In this document: positions 1 through 10,440 of the stretch, in pieces
How the letters are laid out: each line of letters starts with the position of its first letter
Numbering within the stretch: position 1 is the stretch's first letter
NCBI RefSeq assembly: GCF_048544455.1
Contig: NC_133531.1
Coordinates: 62,472,099 to 62,536,098 of the forward strand
Origin: Silene latifolia
Taxonomy: Eukaryota > Streptophyta > Magnoliopsida > Caryophyllales > Caryophyllaceae
Reading direction: 5' to 3'
DNA length: 64,000 nucleotides
Notes under the pieces: generated by a model
The model's database searches: none
What the model was told of the DNA's origin: nothing
The model's input: only the letters and a program-made list of their open reading frames with translations
Translations under genes and position numbers: made by a program

Positions 1-1439
1 AGGGGATTCATGGTATTTGATCATACAAACATGTTCTCTACTAGATGCAAGCACTTATTGTTGTAATGGGATCGAGTTGGTTTATATCTTTCAATCCCTA
101 AGAAGGTTTGGGTCCCGGAGCCGAATCGATTAGATTGTACAACACCTACAAGTCGACTTAATCCTCCCTATCCAACTATATGCATGGTCTAATGAGACTC
201 GAGTTGGTTTATGTCTTACAAGTCTCATTGAAAGGGTAAGTGATGGATAAAAAATGCAAGGATTCATAGGCTCGCACTTCATCAAACATAACATGTGCAT
301 AAGTTGAAATCACAACAAGCAAGCAAATTAATTATGAAAACATATTAGATTAAGCATGAATCAATCCCCATGTTGGTTTCCCCTAATTCCCCATTAACCC
401 TAGTTATGAAAAATACTCACTCATTATCAAGTTTAACATGCTAACAAGGTTGTCAATCATACTAGCAAGGCAAAACATGATGAACAAATGAAGATGATTA
501 ACAATAATTCAAAAGGGATTAAGAGAGAATTATACCTATAAATATGATTCCAAATAATAAAGCAAAGAATAATAGAAGTACTTGATGATTGATGGAAGGT
601 TGTCAGTTCTCCAAATAAACCCAAATAATCTTATAATTACCCAAAATAAATGATGAACAATAGAGAAATTAAGAAATGAGATTTGTATTAATTCTAAATT
701 AAGAGATGATTACAAGATTAAGAGAGTATTAAGACTTGATTAAGATAAGATTAAGATCCTATTAAGATGACATGCCAATCTTGGTAGTACAATGGGGTAT
801 TTATACTAGAGATTAGGTACATAAATTAGGGTTACTAAGGGCTTAAATGACTATTAAGACCCTTAAGAAAGGTTGAGGAAATGCTCCTCTGCAAGGAGAT
901 GCTCATCTCCATTTTGCTGGTCTCCGGAAAATCTGCTCGTCCCGAGAGTCTAGCCAGCAGGGACGGTTGGTTCTGTATGGGAATTCGAGCGGATCAGGGG
1001 AGAGACGCTCGGATTTATTGGCCTCTAGACAAGCGTCTTGGCTTCGGGACGCTCGGATCATAGGAGGGAGACGCTCGTCCTGGGCAAGGAGATGCTCGGA
1101 TTCCTTCACAGTCACTTCTCTTCTTTTCTTTCCTCAACAATCCTAGGGGATCTTGTTGGGGATGCAAGGATCCTTTCATCATTGCCCACGCTACTTTATT
1201 TCCTACATAGGCCTTCTAGTATCGTCTTCCCTTTGATGCTTGGTCATTGAATTCAATCAATTTAGCTCAATTTTGACATGAAAATGCAAGGTTTGCACTC
1301 CTTTCATACCAAGGGAACAAAACCTCAAAGAATATGCAAAACGGAAAACTAAAGATAGTAAATGACCCAATTATGCACTAAAATGCATAGGAACGAGGCT
1401 AATCCGGGGACTAAATATGCTTAAATATGAGTCACATCA
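1..1439 (-). repeat. Family A copy A 3' LTR (partial)
   Basis: Position 1 onward matches 18168-18285 (5' LTR of the same copy) and 59896-60595 (copy B). The segment ends in CA at 1438-1439 and is followed at once by the complement of a polypurine tract, so 1439 is the LTR edge. Adding the 303 bases seen at 17865-18167 gives an inferred full LTR of about 1.74 kb. Confidence 0.85.
900..1105. repeat. Motif cluster GACGCTCG/GAGCG in family A LTR
   Basis: About six spaced copies of GACGCTCGGAT-type and GCTCGTCC/GAGCGGAT-type words lie 335-550 bp inside the LTR, in minus-strand sense. The same words are clustered at 5462-5810 and 31483-31815. Confidence 0.75.
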
Positions 1440-1453
1440 AATATCCCCAAACC
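1440..1453 (-). other. Terminal polypurine tract, copy A
   Basis: The plus strand reads AATATCCCCAAACC beside the LTR end, giving GGTTTGGGGATATT on the coding strand. Family 2 has the equivalent box at 38101. Confidence 0.7.
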
Positions 1454-3629
1454 GAACCATTGCTCGTCCCGAGTAAAGAAGTGACAAAAACTAGGACCCT
1501 TATTCAAACTAACCTACTAATATAGCCGATGTGAGACAATTAGCGGGTCTCACTCCGCGCCTTCAACTCACAACAAGACAACCATGAGGTAGGATGCCTT
1601 CTTGCAAGGCAAGGTGGGGCTTGCCAAAATGGCGACACATCCAAGCATTAAGCACACAAAACAAGTAAATGGATGCATCTACAAAAATGAATAGCCACTT
1701 TCCTCATCTAAGTGGCGGAAATTATCTACAAGGGAAACAATCTAAGGGTAAACATTCCATCATAGATATGGTTTCTTCAAACTACTAAGCCTAGAAGGAT
1801 ACCAATAAATCACCTCCAAGTTGTGTTAAGCTAGGGTACCTTTGTCCTCAATTGTTAAATACTTTCGTCAAGAGTAGACTCCCTATGGTGTTAGAAACAC
1901 TGGAGGATCGCGGAATTCCCCTTCTTGCCTAGACAAGAAGAAGGGCCGTCCCCTCTCTACCACGCACAAAAGTGGATACGATAGAAAAGGGATCAATAGA
2001 ACTTGAGTTTCATATGGGAGTTTGCTTTTTGTTGTTGTAATTCCCCCCAATTTGTGGCTTTTGACATTTGGAGAACATTTTCTTTGCCATTTCTTTTGAT
2101 GTTTGGCATTTTGAACACTTGACAATTTCAACTTTTTCTTGCATTTCTTTTTGAACATTTTCAAAGTCACCCCATTTGTAGTGAGGGTGCTTATATTTTA
2201 AGCTTTAGGAGTCTATTTTTGGTACTCCTCTTTTCTTTTGATGCAATTGCAAGCTTTTTGACTTTCCTTTTCATTTCAATTCTTGAACTCAATTTTGAAC
2301 AATTTTTGTGCCCATTCCCTTTTTGATGACAAAATGTGGTAGAACATGGATGATGGTTGCATGGTTTCAAGGGTCACCTTGGAATAAATGGTAGCCAAGG
2401 AGTTATCACATCACAAGGTACTCTTGACTAGGCTTTAATCCATGGGTCAAAGGATACTAGCATGACACATCCTAGTGTGTTTTACAAGTATTCTAACAAG
2501 CAAAGTCTCAAGAAGAAAAATTATCTACAAGGGCCTTATATACACTTGTCAAGCTTCCCATATAGATGTTTTCACAAAATTTTCCTAAATGCAACTATAT
2601 GCCATGATGCAACTATCATTTATACAACCTAATTCATATGCTTCTACCAACTAGTACGCCAAATAATCTAAATGCAATCCTAAATTCACATTGTTTATAC
2701 CGCATCAATCAAAATAAAGCCACATAGTCATTAACATAAAGAGGAAAAAGGAGATTGGAAAGATCATACCGTGCGGTCTTCAATATCCTCATGTCTCGGA
2801 TGTGGCGTAGTCGATCAATGTGAAAAAGGATGAACAAACACAATATATACAAACAATATATACAAGACTACACTACAAAGGAAATGAACATGCTTTTGGA
2901 TTTTTGAATTTTTCAAATTTTTATGATTTTTATGATTTATGAAATAAAAAGACATGTTTTTGTATTTTTTTAAATTTTTCAATTTTTATCATTTTTGTTT
3001 TTAAAAGTCATGTTAGAATTTCCCATCCCCACACTAGTATGGACATTGTCCTCAATGGCCAATACGATAGGAAATTATGCAATTTATATGAAATGCATGA
3101 TTTCTAAGCTAAATGCAAATTATATGACATATAAACAAGAGTAAATGCAAACTAAGCTATGCTATATGATGCATGGGTTTTTGTTATGTTGGAGAGCATA
3201 ATTTAAATTATCTCCTAATGCATATGCATAAACTTGCCCAAACCAAAATAGACACTATTTCTAATGTCAAAAATTAGGGGCGTTCATGCATAAAGATGCT
3301 ATGCATGAAACTACAATTGTCATTTTGGATTTTAAATGTGGGAACAATAAAAGAAACACCTCAATGGGACCGAGGTGTGAGTCCTCTAGATGATGCTAGG
3401 ACTCCAAATCATGATCAAGATAAAAATTATATGAAAAACAAGAGAAATAAACAAACCTTAAAGGAGGTGTATGAAACTCACAAAGTAATGTGGCATCCTC
3501 CCAAGAGCTTGCTAATCCTCAATCTTCGCCCATGGTGTCATCACTATCATCTCCATCATCATCACCAACTTCACTTGGATCATCATCAACCTCCATAGAT
3601 CCGGAGGCTTCACCACTTTCACTTGAACT
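1454..3629 (-). other. Long 3' non-coding region of copy A
   Basis: No credible gene; the short frames here lack similarity to any retroelement protein. It holds a strongly A/T-rich stretch at about 2880-3005 and a second PPT-like box at 3021-3057 (coding strand: GAGGACAATG followed by GTGTGGGGATGGG), a sequence type common in Athila/Tat elements. Family 2 has the same layout at 38116-39954. Confidence 0.6.
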
Positions 3630-5123
3630 TCATTCTTGTTCCTCACTACCCTCTTCTTCATCTTCTTCTTCATTTTCTTCACCTTCTTGTGCACCACTCT
3701 CAACAACAACCATCTCCTCCTCACCCAAGCTAGCACCCCTAGAAGCACTAGGAAAGAAGACTTCCTTATCCGCCCAACTAGGCAAAGGACAAGATGGGTC
3801 AAGAAGTCCTTGCCTAGTTAGATATAGATAGGGCGGATATTGTGCTCTATAAGCATCGACTTTATCCTCATAAGCTTGCTTGTGCATTTCTTTCATCCAG
3901 AGAGTCAAGTAGTCATTCCCCGCCTTAACATTTTCGGGTTGAAACTCGTGGTAGGTGAATGGGTAGGGTGGAGTAATAATAGAGGACGAGGGCTCGACAA
4001 TGTCTTCCCCTTGGTGTTGTATAATATACTCGGCTTCCTCGGAGAGTGGGAGAAGGTAGTTTGACCTTTGAACATTTAATCGGCAAATCTTGCTTGGCAA
4101 TGTGAAGGATTTAGCATCTTTTGTTAACCACCCAAATTTGTCATCAAGAGTATCATTCGTGACCCATTTGAATTTTTGAACCATGGTGGCTAGATCAATG
4201 ATATGGCCTCCCTTAACCGGTTTATAGGTGATATCCTTGTTGAAGTTCCGGTTGAAGTGTTTTGCCAAATAAGTTACCAAATCTCCATTAACAATAAAGG
4301 TCGTGCCTTCTTTGCCATGATCAACTTTGAGCCACCTCTCAATCAAAAGTTGAAGAATGTTGTACTTTTTGGTGAACTCTCTTCCAATGTTCAAGGTTGA
4401 CTCGAGATAAATAAAGTCAAGTTCGGTGAAATGGTTCGTTCCCTTCCTAGCAATCAAAGTATGCCCAACGACCTTGTGCCATACTCTTATGCCCGGATGA
4501 TGGACAAAAAGAGCACGCCAATCATGATAAGATGTAAACTCTCTCCCGATAATAGCCTTCCATAGGGGAGCGGGATCATACTTGATAGGTTTCTTTGTGT
4601 AAGTCGGGTCATTGCTAAGGCCAAAAATTTCACCAAACTCGCGAAAAGACAATTTTCTATCGGTATTCTCGAGCCGGAATTCAATATTTGTTCGGGTCAC
4701 CACCTTGGTAACTTTCAAAGAACTTAAGAACTCTAAGGTGAGGGATGAGTAAGTCAACTCTTGCATATCAAACAAAGTACTCAATCCCATGGACTCGAAA
4801 AAGGTCTTGGTTTGTTCTAAGACACCAAATTTTGACAAGGTCTCTTGGAATATGAATTTGGTGGGTAAAATAGATTTCTTAGCAAGTGAAACAAATTTCT
4901 TCCTATGAGAGTCGGAAGTGAAGATTACCTCCGGATAATCATCTAGTTGTTCAACAACCGGAGTAGAAGTAGTAGCTTCCATAGGAGGAATAGACTCTTG
5001 AATTTCCACCCTTGCATTTTGAACCACCAATGCCTTAGATGCTTGAATAGCTTGTAGAGCTTGTTGTCTTTTGGAAAGGTTCTTCTTTGGGGGTGCCTTG
5101 CTTCCGCCTTTTGTACTTTCCAT
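3630..5123 (-). CDS. ORF-X of family A copy A (ATHILA ORF-1-like)
   Basis: An intact 497-residue frame beginning MESTKGGSKAPPKK. The N-terminus (about 1-25) is basic. Residues about 60-290 form the core, with FGVLEQTKTFFESMGL, LTLEFLSSL, FRLEN followed by FGEIFGLS, then HKVVGHTLIARKG and VNGDLVTYLAKHFNRNF. This pattern (short helix, 'LTLEFLSSL', 'FRL...LsfrEFgeifGL') is that of the plant ATHILA ORF-1 family (Pfam PF03078) as I remember it; its biochemical role is unknown to me. The C-terminal 35 residues are almost all Glu/acidic. It is the only undamaged gene of this copy and sits downstream of gag-pro, where Athila elements carry an env-like ORF, but I see no signal peptide or membrane segment. 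The near-identical copy B protein (501 aa) supports the start. Function is not inferable from sequence alone. Confidence 0.8.
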   Translation of the reverse strand: MESTKGGSKAPPKKNLSKRQQALQAIQASKALVVQNARVEIQESIPPMEATTSTPVVEQLDDYPEVIFTSDSHRKKFVSLAKKSILPTKFIFQETLSKFGVLEQTKTFFESMGLSTLFDMQELTYSSLTLEFLSSLKVTKVVTRTNIEFRLENTDRKLSFREFGEIFGLSNDPTYTKKPIKYDPAPLWKAIIGREFTSYHDWRALFVHHPGIRVWHKVVGHTLIARKGTNHFTELDFIYLESTLNIGREFTKKYNILQLLIERWLKVDHGKEGTTFIVNGDLVTYLAKHFNRNFNKDITYKPVKGGHIIDLATMVQKFKWVTNDTLDDKFGWLTKDAKSFTLPSKICRLNVQRSNYLLPLSEEAEYIIQHQGEDIVEPSSSIITPPYPFTYHEFQPENVKAGNDYLTLWMKEMHKQAYEDKVDAYRAQYPPYLYLTRQGLLDPSCPLPSWADKEVFFPSASRGASLGEEEMVVVESGAQEGEENEEEDEEEGSEEQE

Positions 5124-5256
5124 GTTCTCCTTTATGTAGTAACGCCAAAGATAAGCTTGATTTCTTCAAATTCCAATAAGACCCAAATCGATTTAGGATA
5201 GTTGAATTTTGCCTTGTATCCTAAAAATCGATTCAAACTTTGAAGATGTTGGTGTT

Positions 5257-5484
5257 TTAAATGCTTTGTTGTTGGTAAAGGAGTGTTTTGTTTGAGTTTT
5301 GAGGAGGTTTGGAATTAATTTGGGTGAATTTGGTTGAGAAATTTGATTTTTGTGGATGGAGGGATTGAGGGTTTTGGAGGTTTTGGAGATGTGTTTGTGT
5401 TATGAATGAGTAAAATGAATTGGGAAAGGGGGTTTTAATCCCGTTAGTTTTGAATTTCATAGGGGAGACGAGCGGATTCTCCAC
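5257..5484 (-). CDS. Small ORF upstream of ORF-X (75 aa, doubtful)
   Basis: A 75-residue frame, MENPLVSPMKFKTNGIKTPF..., rich in Asn, Gln, Pro and Ser, lying 133 bases upstream of ORF-X. Copy B (31276-31503) keeps the same length with two substitutions. The copies are very similar overall, so this is weak evidence for coding. It could be an upstream ORF on an ORF-X transcript or chance. Confidence 0.25.
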   Translation of the reverse strand: MENPLVSPMKFKTNGIKTPFPNSFYSFITQTHLQNLQNPQSLHPQKSNFSTKFTQINSKPPQNSNKTLLYQQQSI

Positions 5485-5810
5485 GGGACGCTCGTATTCT
5501 GGGTGTTCTGGGACTAGCGTCTTCTGAGAAAGACGAGCGTCTTTTATAGGAGGACGAGCGGATTGCTGTGAAGACGCTCGGATTCCTTGTCAGGGAGGAA
5601 TCCCAAATTTTACCAGCAGTAGGACGAGCGGATTCTTTGGGGGACGAGCGACCTGACTGAGACGAGCAAATTCTTTGGGGGGACGCTCGGATTCTCAGTC
5701 AGTCAGAAAATTTCTTTTTCCAGATCTCTGAGGATGAGCATCTTCTCACCAGGACGCTCGGATTGTCTTCAGGACGAGCGGGTTCTGGGTCGGGACGCTC
5801 GGATCTTCCC
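5462..5810. repeat. Motif cluster before ORF-X, family A copy A
   Basis: About a dozen spaced copies of GACGAGCGGATTC and GACGCTCGGATTC (with variants) lie in the spacer between gag-pro and ORF-X. The two words differ only in the central four bases, GAGC versus its reverse complement GCTC. CGAGCG and CGCTCG can therefore pair to form hairpins. Spacers are unrelated to each other and vary from about 5 to 40 bases. Confidence 0.85.
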
Positions 5811-6137
5811 TTTACCACACGAATACAGTTCCATCCGTGGGTATTTCATAACCCGTGTCATTTCCTTTGGTCTTCATTGTGGGGTCACTACGAAGGCTTG
5901 GATAGCCTAGGCAATTGCTTTCCCCACACTATGTCAAAACACTACACATCAATAATCACATAAGTCCCTCCCTCACTTTCTCTCAAAATGATGAAAATCT
6001 TAATCAAGGTATAAAAATACAAATCCAAAATTGACTAAAATGCAATACAATAAGTAAAATGCAAGTTAAGGGGTTAGAATATTTACAAATGGTGGTTTAA
6101 GGAGGACTCCACCAAACTCTCATCCATAAGTGAGATG
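5811..6137 (-). other. Spacer between protease tail and motif cluster
   Basis: Conserved with 31816-32151 of copy B. No ORF or RNA signal recognised. Confidence 0.5.
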
Positions 6138-6853
6138 TCAAGGGGGCATAGCCAAGGTGTTGTTGATGTTGCTCAACACCTTGAAGAAGTAGTCGATATC
6201 TTGTTCATTGTCATGGTAAAGATCTTCAATAGACCTTTGCACTTGTTGTTCTTCATTGTGGTCTTGGGTCATAGCATTACCGAAATAGGGATTGAATATC
6301 CCTTCAAACGCATCATCCCAAAGACCGCATACTACATCTACTTGTTCCCCAATATTATCGCGAGTTGACAAGAGCAACTCTTCTTCCATCTTGTCATTGC
6401 CAATGAGGCCTTCTTCATTACTTGTCATGAGTGAGATTTTCAAGCTCTCTTTGTTGAGACTTTCTTGTTCTTTGGACGAAGCATCTTGGACTTTCTCTTT
6501 CCATATGGGTGGTGATTCTTTACCCATAGCTTGTTCTTTGCATTGAGATGCCAACTTCTTCCTATCAATTTCTCGGCTATAATGATCAACCATGAAACAC
6601 GGCTCATGTAATCGGGGATCTCTCATTGTCTTGTCAAGATTAAAAGTGATCATTTCATCTCCCACTTCAAGTGTGAGCTCTCAATGTTTCACGTCAATCA
6701 CCGCTCCCGCGGTGTGTAAGAAAGGTCTTCCTAAAAGGATAGGAATGTTGGAGTCTTCTTCCATGTCAACAATAACAAAGTCCACCGGGATGAAGAACTT
6801 GCCAATTCTTACCGGCACATCTTCCCATACCCCTAAATGTCTCTTCGTTGAGC
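6138..6853 (-). pseudogene. Protease C-terminal half and tail, copy A
   Basis: The part of the gag-pro polyprotein left of the copia insertion. Near 6680-6850 (minus strand) are protease landmarks EDVPVRIGKFFIPVDFV and GRPFLHTAGAVIDVKH. An in-frame TGA at 6681-6683 precedes ELTLEVGDE, and the frame then runs 175 codons to 6138, ending NTLAMPP. Copy B has the same TGA at the same codon. The tail is acidic and has no RT motif. The gene is broken by the insertion in any case. Confidence 0.75.
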
Positions 6854-6858
6854 GATCC
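6854..6858. repeat. TSD GATCC, left of copia element
   Basis: GATCC also follows the element at 15593-15597. The uninterrupted sequence in copy B has GATCC once, confirming the site. Confidence 0.95.
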
Positions 6859-8173
6859 TGTTGGAGTAAGTGTCCCCGACAATAATGCGATCACAATTGT
6901 CGATCATATTAATCACATATTTAAATCTCATAACAAGAATCGATAGGGATGATACATTACATATATAGTCAACTGGTCCACACATATCGGTAATGATTGG
7001 CTGGCTAGAGTTTGACATTACTGTCGTGCGACGATGGTGATCAGTTGATCCCTTGAGGTCACACCTAAAGGACGATTCCCTTAATTGAAAAAGGTTAATT
7101 AATTGTATGTCGATACAGATTAATTAATTCCTTAAAATTGAACAAATTATTATCATAAGAGAGAAAATGACATCTTATTATAATGTGATTAAATAAGATT
7201 TTATTTAGTAATTTAAAAAGTTATATTACTAAAATTAATCGGTGTTTGCGAAACACGCAAGATTAGAATGATAAGTTAGTTATAATTACAAGATGTTGTG
7301 AATTATACTAACTAGTATTTAAATGACCATTTTATGTGAAAGTAATTTTGAATTACTAGTCAATTTGTTAAATGTGATTTATTTATTTGTAAATGATATT
7401 TAATTTGTAAAATATGCATTTTAAATTAAAACATGACATAAGACATGTCACATGTCACATGACATACAATTGTACAATTGACAAAAATAAAATGGACTCC
7501 ATATTACACATGATAACCGAAAAATTGGTGGGCAATTTTAGAAGTTTTGTCTTATTCATTTGTCTTATTCATTTGTTTATGACATTTGATAGTGACTTGA
7601 CTATGACAAAGGCTTACACTAATTAGTCTGGTGAAGACAAAATGGAAAAAGAAAAAGGTCCTAAAACCACCCACACCCACCGGTTTTTACATGCTACAAT
7701 TGAGAGATTTTTCTCAATTATTTCATTCTCTCATGTTTTATGAAAAACACAACACTCTCTCCCTTGTTCTTCATAAAAAAAATATTTTTATGAATCAAAT
7801 TTGTACAAATCAATCACTAATAATACTAGTAGTAGTATATGAGTATTAGTAATCGATTTTAAGGCAAACCACATTACAAATATCTAGTACATATTATTTT
7901 GTGGGATTTTGGGATAGTCTTGGGTGCTACTTATTGGAGGGCTTCTATTTGAAGTCATGGATGATCATCCTAATGTATTTTCTAGCTCAAGAACAAATAA
8001 AGGTAGGAGACCTTCATTTGTGCCCATTTGGCCGAATTTTTGATGGTGAGAAAATGATTTTCTCATCTCTTGTTATTTAGTTTGCATGCATAAGATCTAG
8101 TTTTAATTTTATGACTAAATTAAAATGTCACATATATGAATATGTTAAGTAATGGAATTAAAGAAACCTAACA
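6859..8173 (+). repeat. 5' LTR of copia element
   Basis: Starts TGTTGGAGTAAGTG, ends CCTAACA; 1315 bp, nearly identical to 14294-15592 apart from small indels and substitutions. Confidence 0.9.
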
Positions 8174-8174
8174 A

Positions 8175-8189
8175 GCGGTATCAAGAGCC
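8175..8189 (+). other. PBS (initiator tRNA-Met type, degenerate)
   Basis: GCGGTATCAAGAGCC, one base after the LTR, resembles TGGTATCAGAGCC with a substitution and an extra A. Confidence 0.6.
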
Positions 8190-10440
8190 TTAGGTTGTTT
8201 GAATGCAAATCGGTTTCTAGTTTTTCCGAGTTATATGATTAACATACAAAACTAATTAATTTGGTTTTATGAAGATAAACCTAAAAATAACCTTGCATGT
8301 TAAAATTTTCTGGTCCTAAGTGATGTTTAGGACATTTTGGTTTATTTATGGATTTTATTGTTCATTTTATAGATTATTGGCATTAAAATGTGATTTTTAT
8401 GATAAAAATGTCATTTTTGGACGAAAAATAGCTAAACTTTGAATTTTTCAGTGTTTTTGGATCTGTTTTCATATATATTATCTACTGATGTCCTGTAAAT
8501 TTTCATGATAAAATGAGTTGTTTTGCTCGAAATATGGATTTTTAAGTTAAAATCGTATTTAAAGGGGTAAATAGGTTAATATGAGTTATATTTTGAATCT
8601 GGTCATGGAAATTTAGTATGTTGTCACATGCAATTTTAAAACATGTGTGTAAAATATTTGGCTATAATGAAGTCTTTATGCATGATTTATGAATTTTTGA
8701 TGAAAATCACATAAATAGTGACTATAATTAGTAATAATGCTAAAACATACTTCATGACTAAAGGAAAAACGTCACATGTTGCATTTTATCATATATTTCA
8801 GATCTAAAAGTGAAAAGTTGATGAATATAATTTTTCTCATATTTTTATGGTCATAATTGTTAAAATCGATAAACCGCAACATTGTTTTTCTCGATAAATT
8901 TTCGAAATTTTTAACCTATGTTTTGAAAATTATGAGTGTCATGGTATTTTTCCAGAATGTTCATGAGTTTAAATTTCAAATTTTGAAATTATTTGAAATT
9001 CTTATGATTTAATTTGAAGTTTATAGCATATTTTTGAAATTTAGGTCCATTTGTGAACAATATTAAGAAATCAAGTTTAATTATTGTCAAAATGTTAGTG
9101 GAGACTAATTTTGAGTCCTAAGATGGTTAGGGTAATTAACTTGTACATAAATATGAATTTATGTAATTATTGTGATTTTAAAAGGTTAAATCACGCAAAT
9201 CCGTAAAAACCGATAAATATACGATATTGGCTCTTAAAGGCGATTTAGCATAAAATTTGGCATGCTCATACATATTATAATGCTGCATTTTATTTATGAT
9301 TGTCATATTTTAATTTTATGTAATTTTTGAATTATGTAATTTTACTTAGTATGGCCTTAGTTTTAATTGATATTACCCAAAATGTATGGGAATATCGATT
9401 CGGTTGTAATTATTGTGATCTCGTATCACCGTTTTGTAATTTAATAGATTTATTTTTATTTTAATTACAAATGTATAATAGGAAAATTATGTAATTCATT
9501 TTGTAATTTATTTATTCCGGAGTTCCTTGAAGACGGTGCCATTCGAAAAGGCGATCCATCAAGGAAAGTGTTGCCTTGAAATGTGTGCCAAGACCGAAGT
9601 TAAAGGGACCAAAGGAGTGGGTTTCCGAATTTGTAATAGTTTATTAGATTTACTATTTTAGGAAGGTCATACTAGGATTTTATTTTTATGCTTTGCATTT
9701 TATTTATATGTTGCATGCATCGCTAAATCGCCATAACTAAACATGCATTTTAAATCGAGTTTATCGACCATGTCAATTACAATTATCGTAGTTCACCGCT
9801 TTAGTTCACTTAAAACGTGATAGATAATAAATTGACATGACCTCTCGCTAAAATAAACAATTGAGACTTAGCCTTACCAAAAAGTAGAAACCATGAAAAC
9901 CTATTTCATGAGGGAGTGCACTCGGCCCGACCGGGGTACAAACCTTGTTACGTAGGGGAAGTGGGTGATAAATGTCTACCCACCGAATTTATAAAGATAA
10001 GGGTTGTATTCGGCTTTACCGATGCCCAAGTTGATGTAAATTTGGATCATGGACACATTTATTCGAAATTTGGGTTGAACTCAACGAAAGTATTCTCGAC
10101 GGTTGCCGGATGTGTTTCGGGCTAAAGATAAATATTAATGTAATTTTATCGACCAAGAGTTCTAAAAGTAGAATCGATTAAAGAGTTAGTCCACCGAGTT
10201 ATATTGATGAGGGTTGTATTCGGCTTTACCGATGCCCAAGTTAATATGAATTTGGATCTTGGAATCATTTATCATAGTTGGGTAGAGGTCACTTTGTAAA
10301 TGCTTTACTTGTTATTTACAAGTATTAATAAAACGATAAATGTTAAGTTTTCCACTATTCCGTTATCATATTGTTCTATTTCTCTACCACAATTCATATA
10401 CGATATCATTTCGATTTTTGATTCAAATCTCCATTAAAAC
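8190..10440 (+). other. A/T-rich leader of copia element
   Basis: About 2.2 kb with no ORF. It contains an internal duplication (about 9995-10050 and 10198-10262). Confidence 0.6.
9995..10262 (+). repeat. Direct duplication in copia leader
   Basis: GGTTGTATTCGGCTTTACCG followed by ATGCCCAAGTT occurs at about 10004-10034 and again at about 10210-10240, with similar sequence around both. Confidence 0.7.

Noticed and set aside
3490..3831. Ser-rich 113-codon plus-strand ORF (also 29497-29871)
   Set aside because: Antisense of the Glu-rich ORF-X tail: GAA/GAG reads as TTC/CTC/TCT on the other strand.
3630..5123. ORF-X as a viral-type envelope glycoprotein
   Set aside because: Position fits, but there is no signal peptide, membrane anchor or cysteine pattern; similarity is to ATHILA ORF-1-like proteins.
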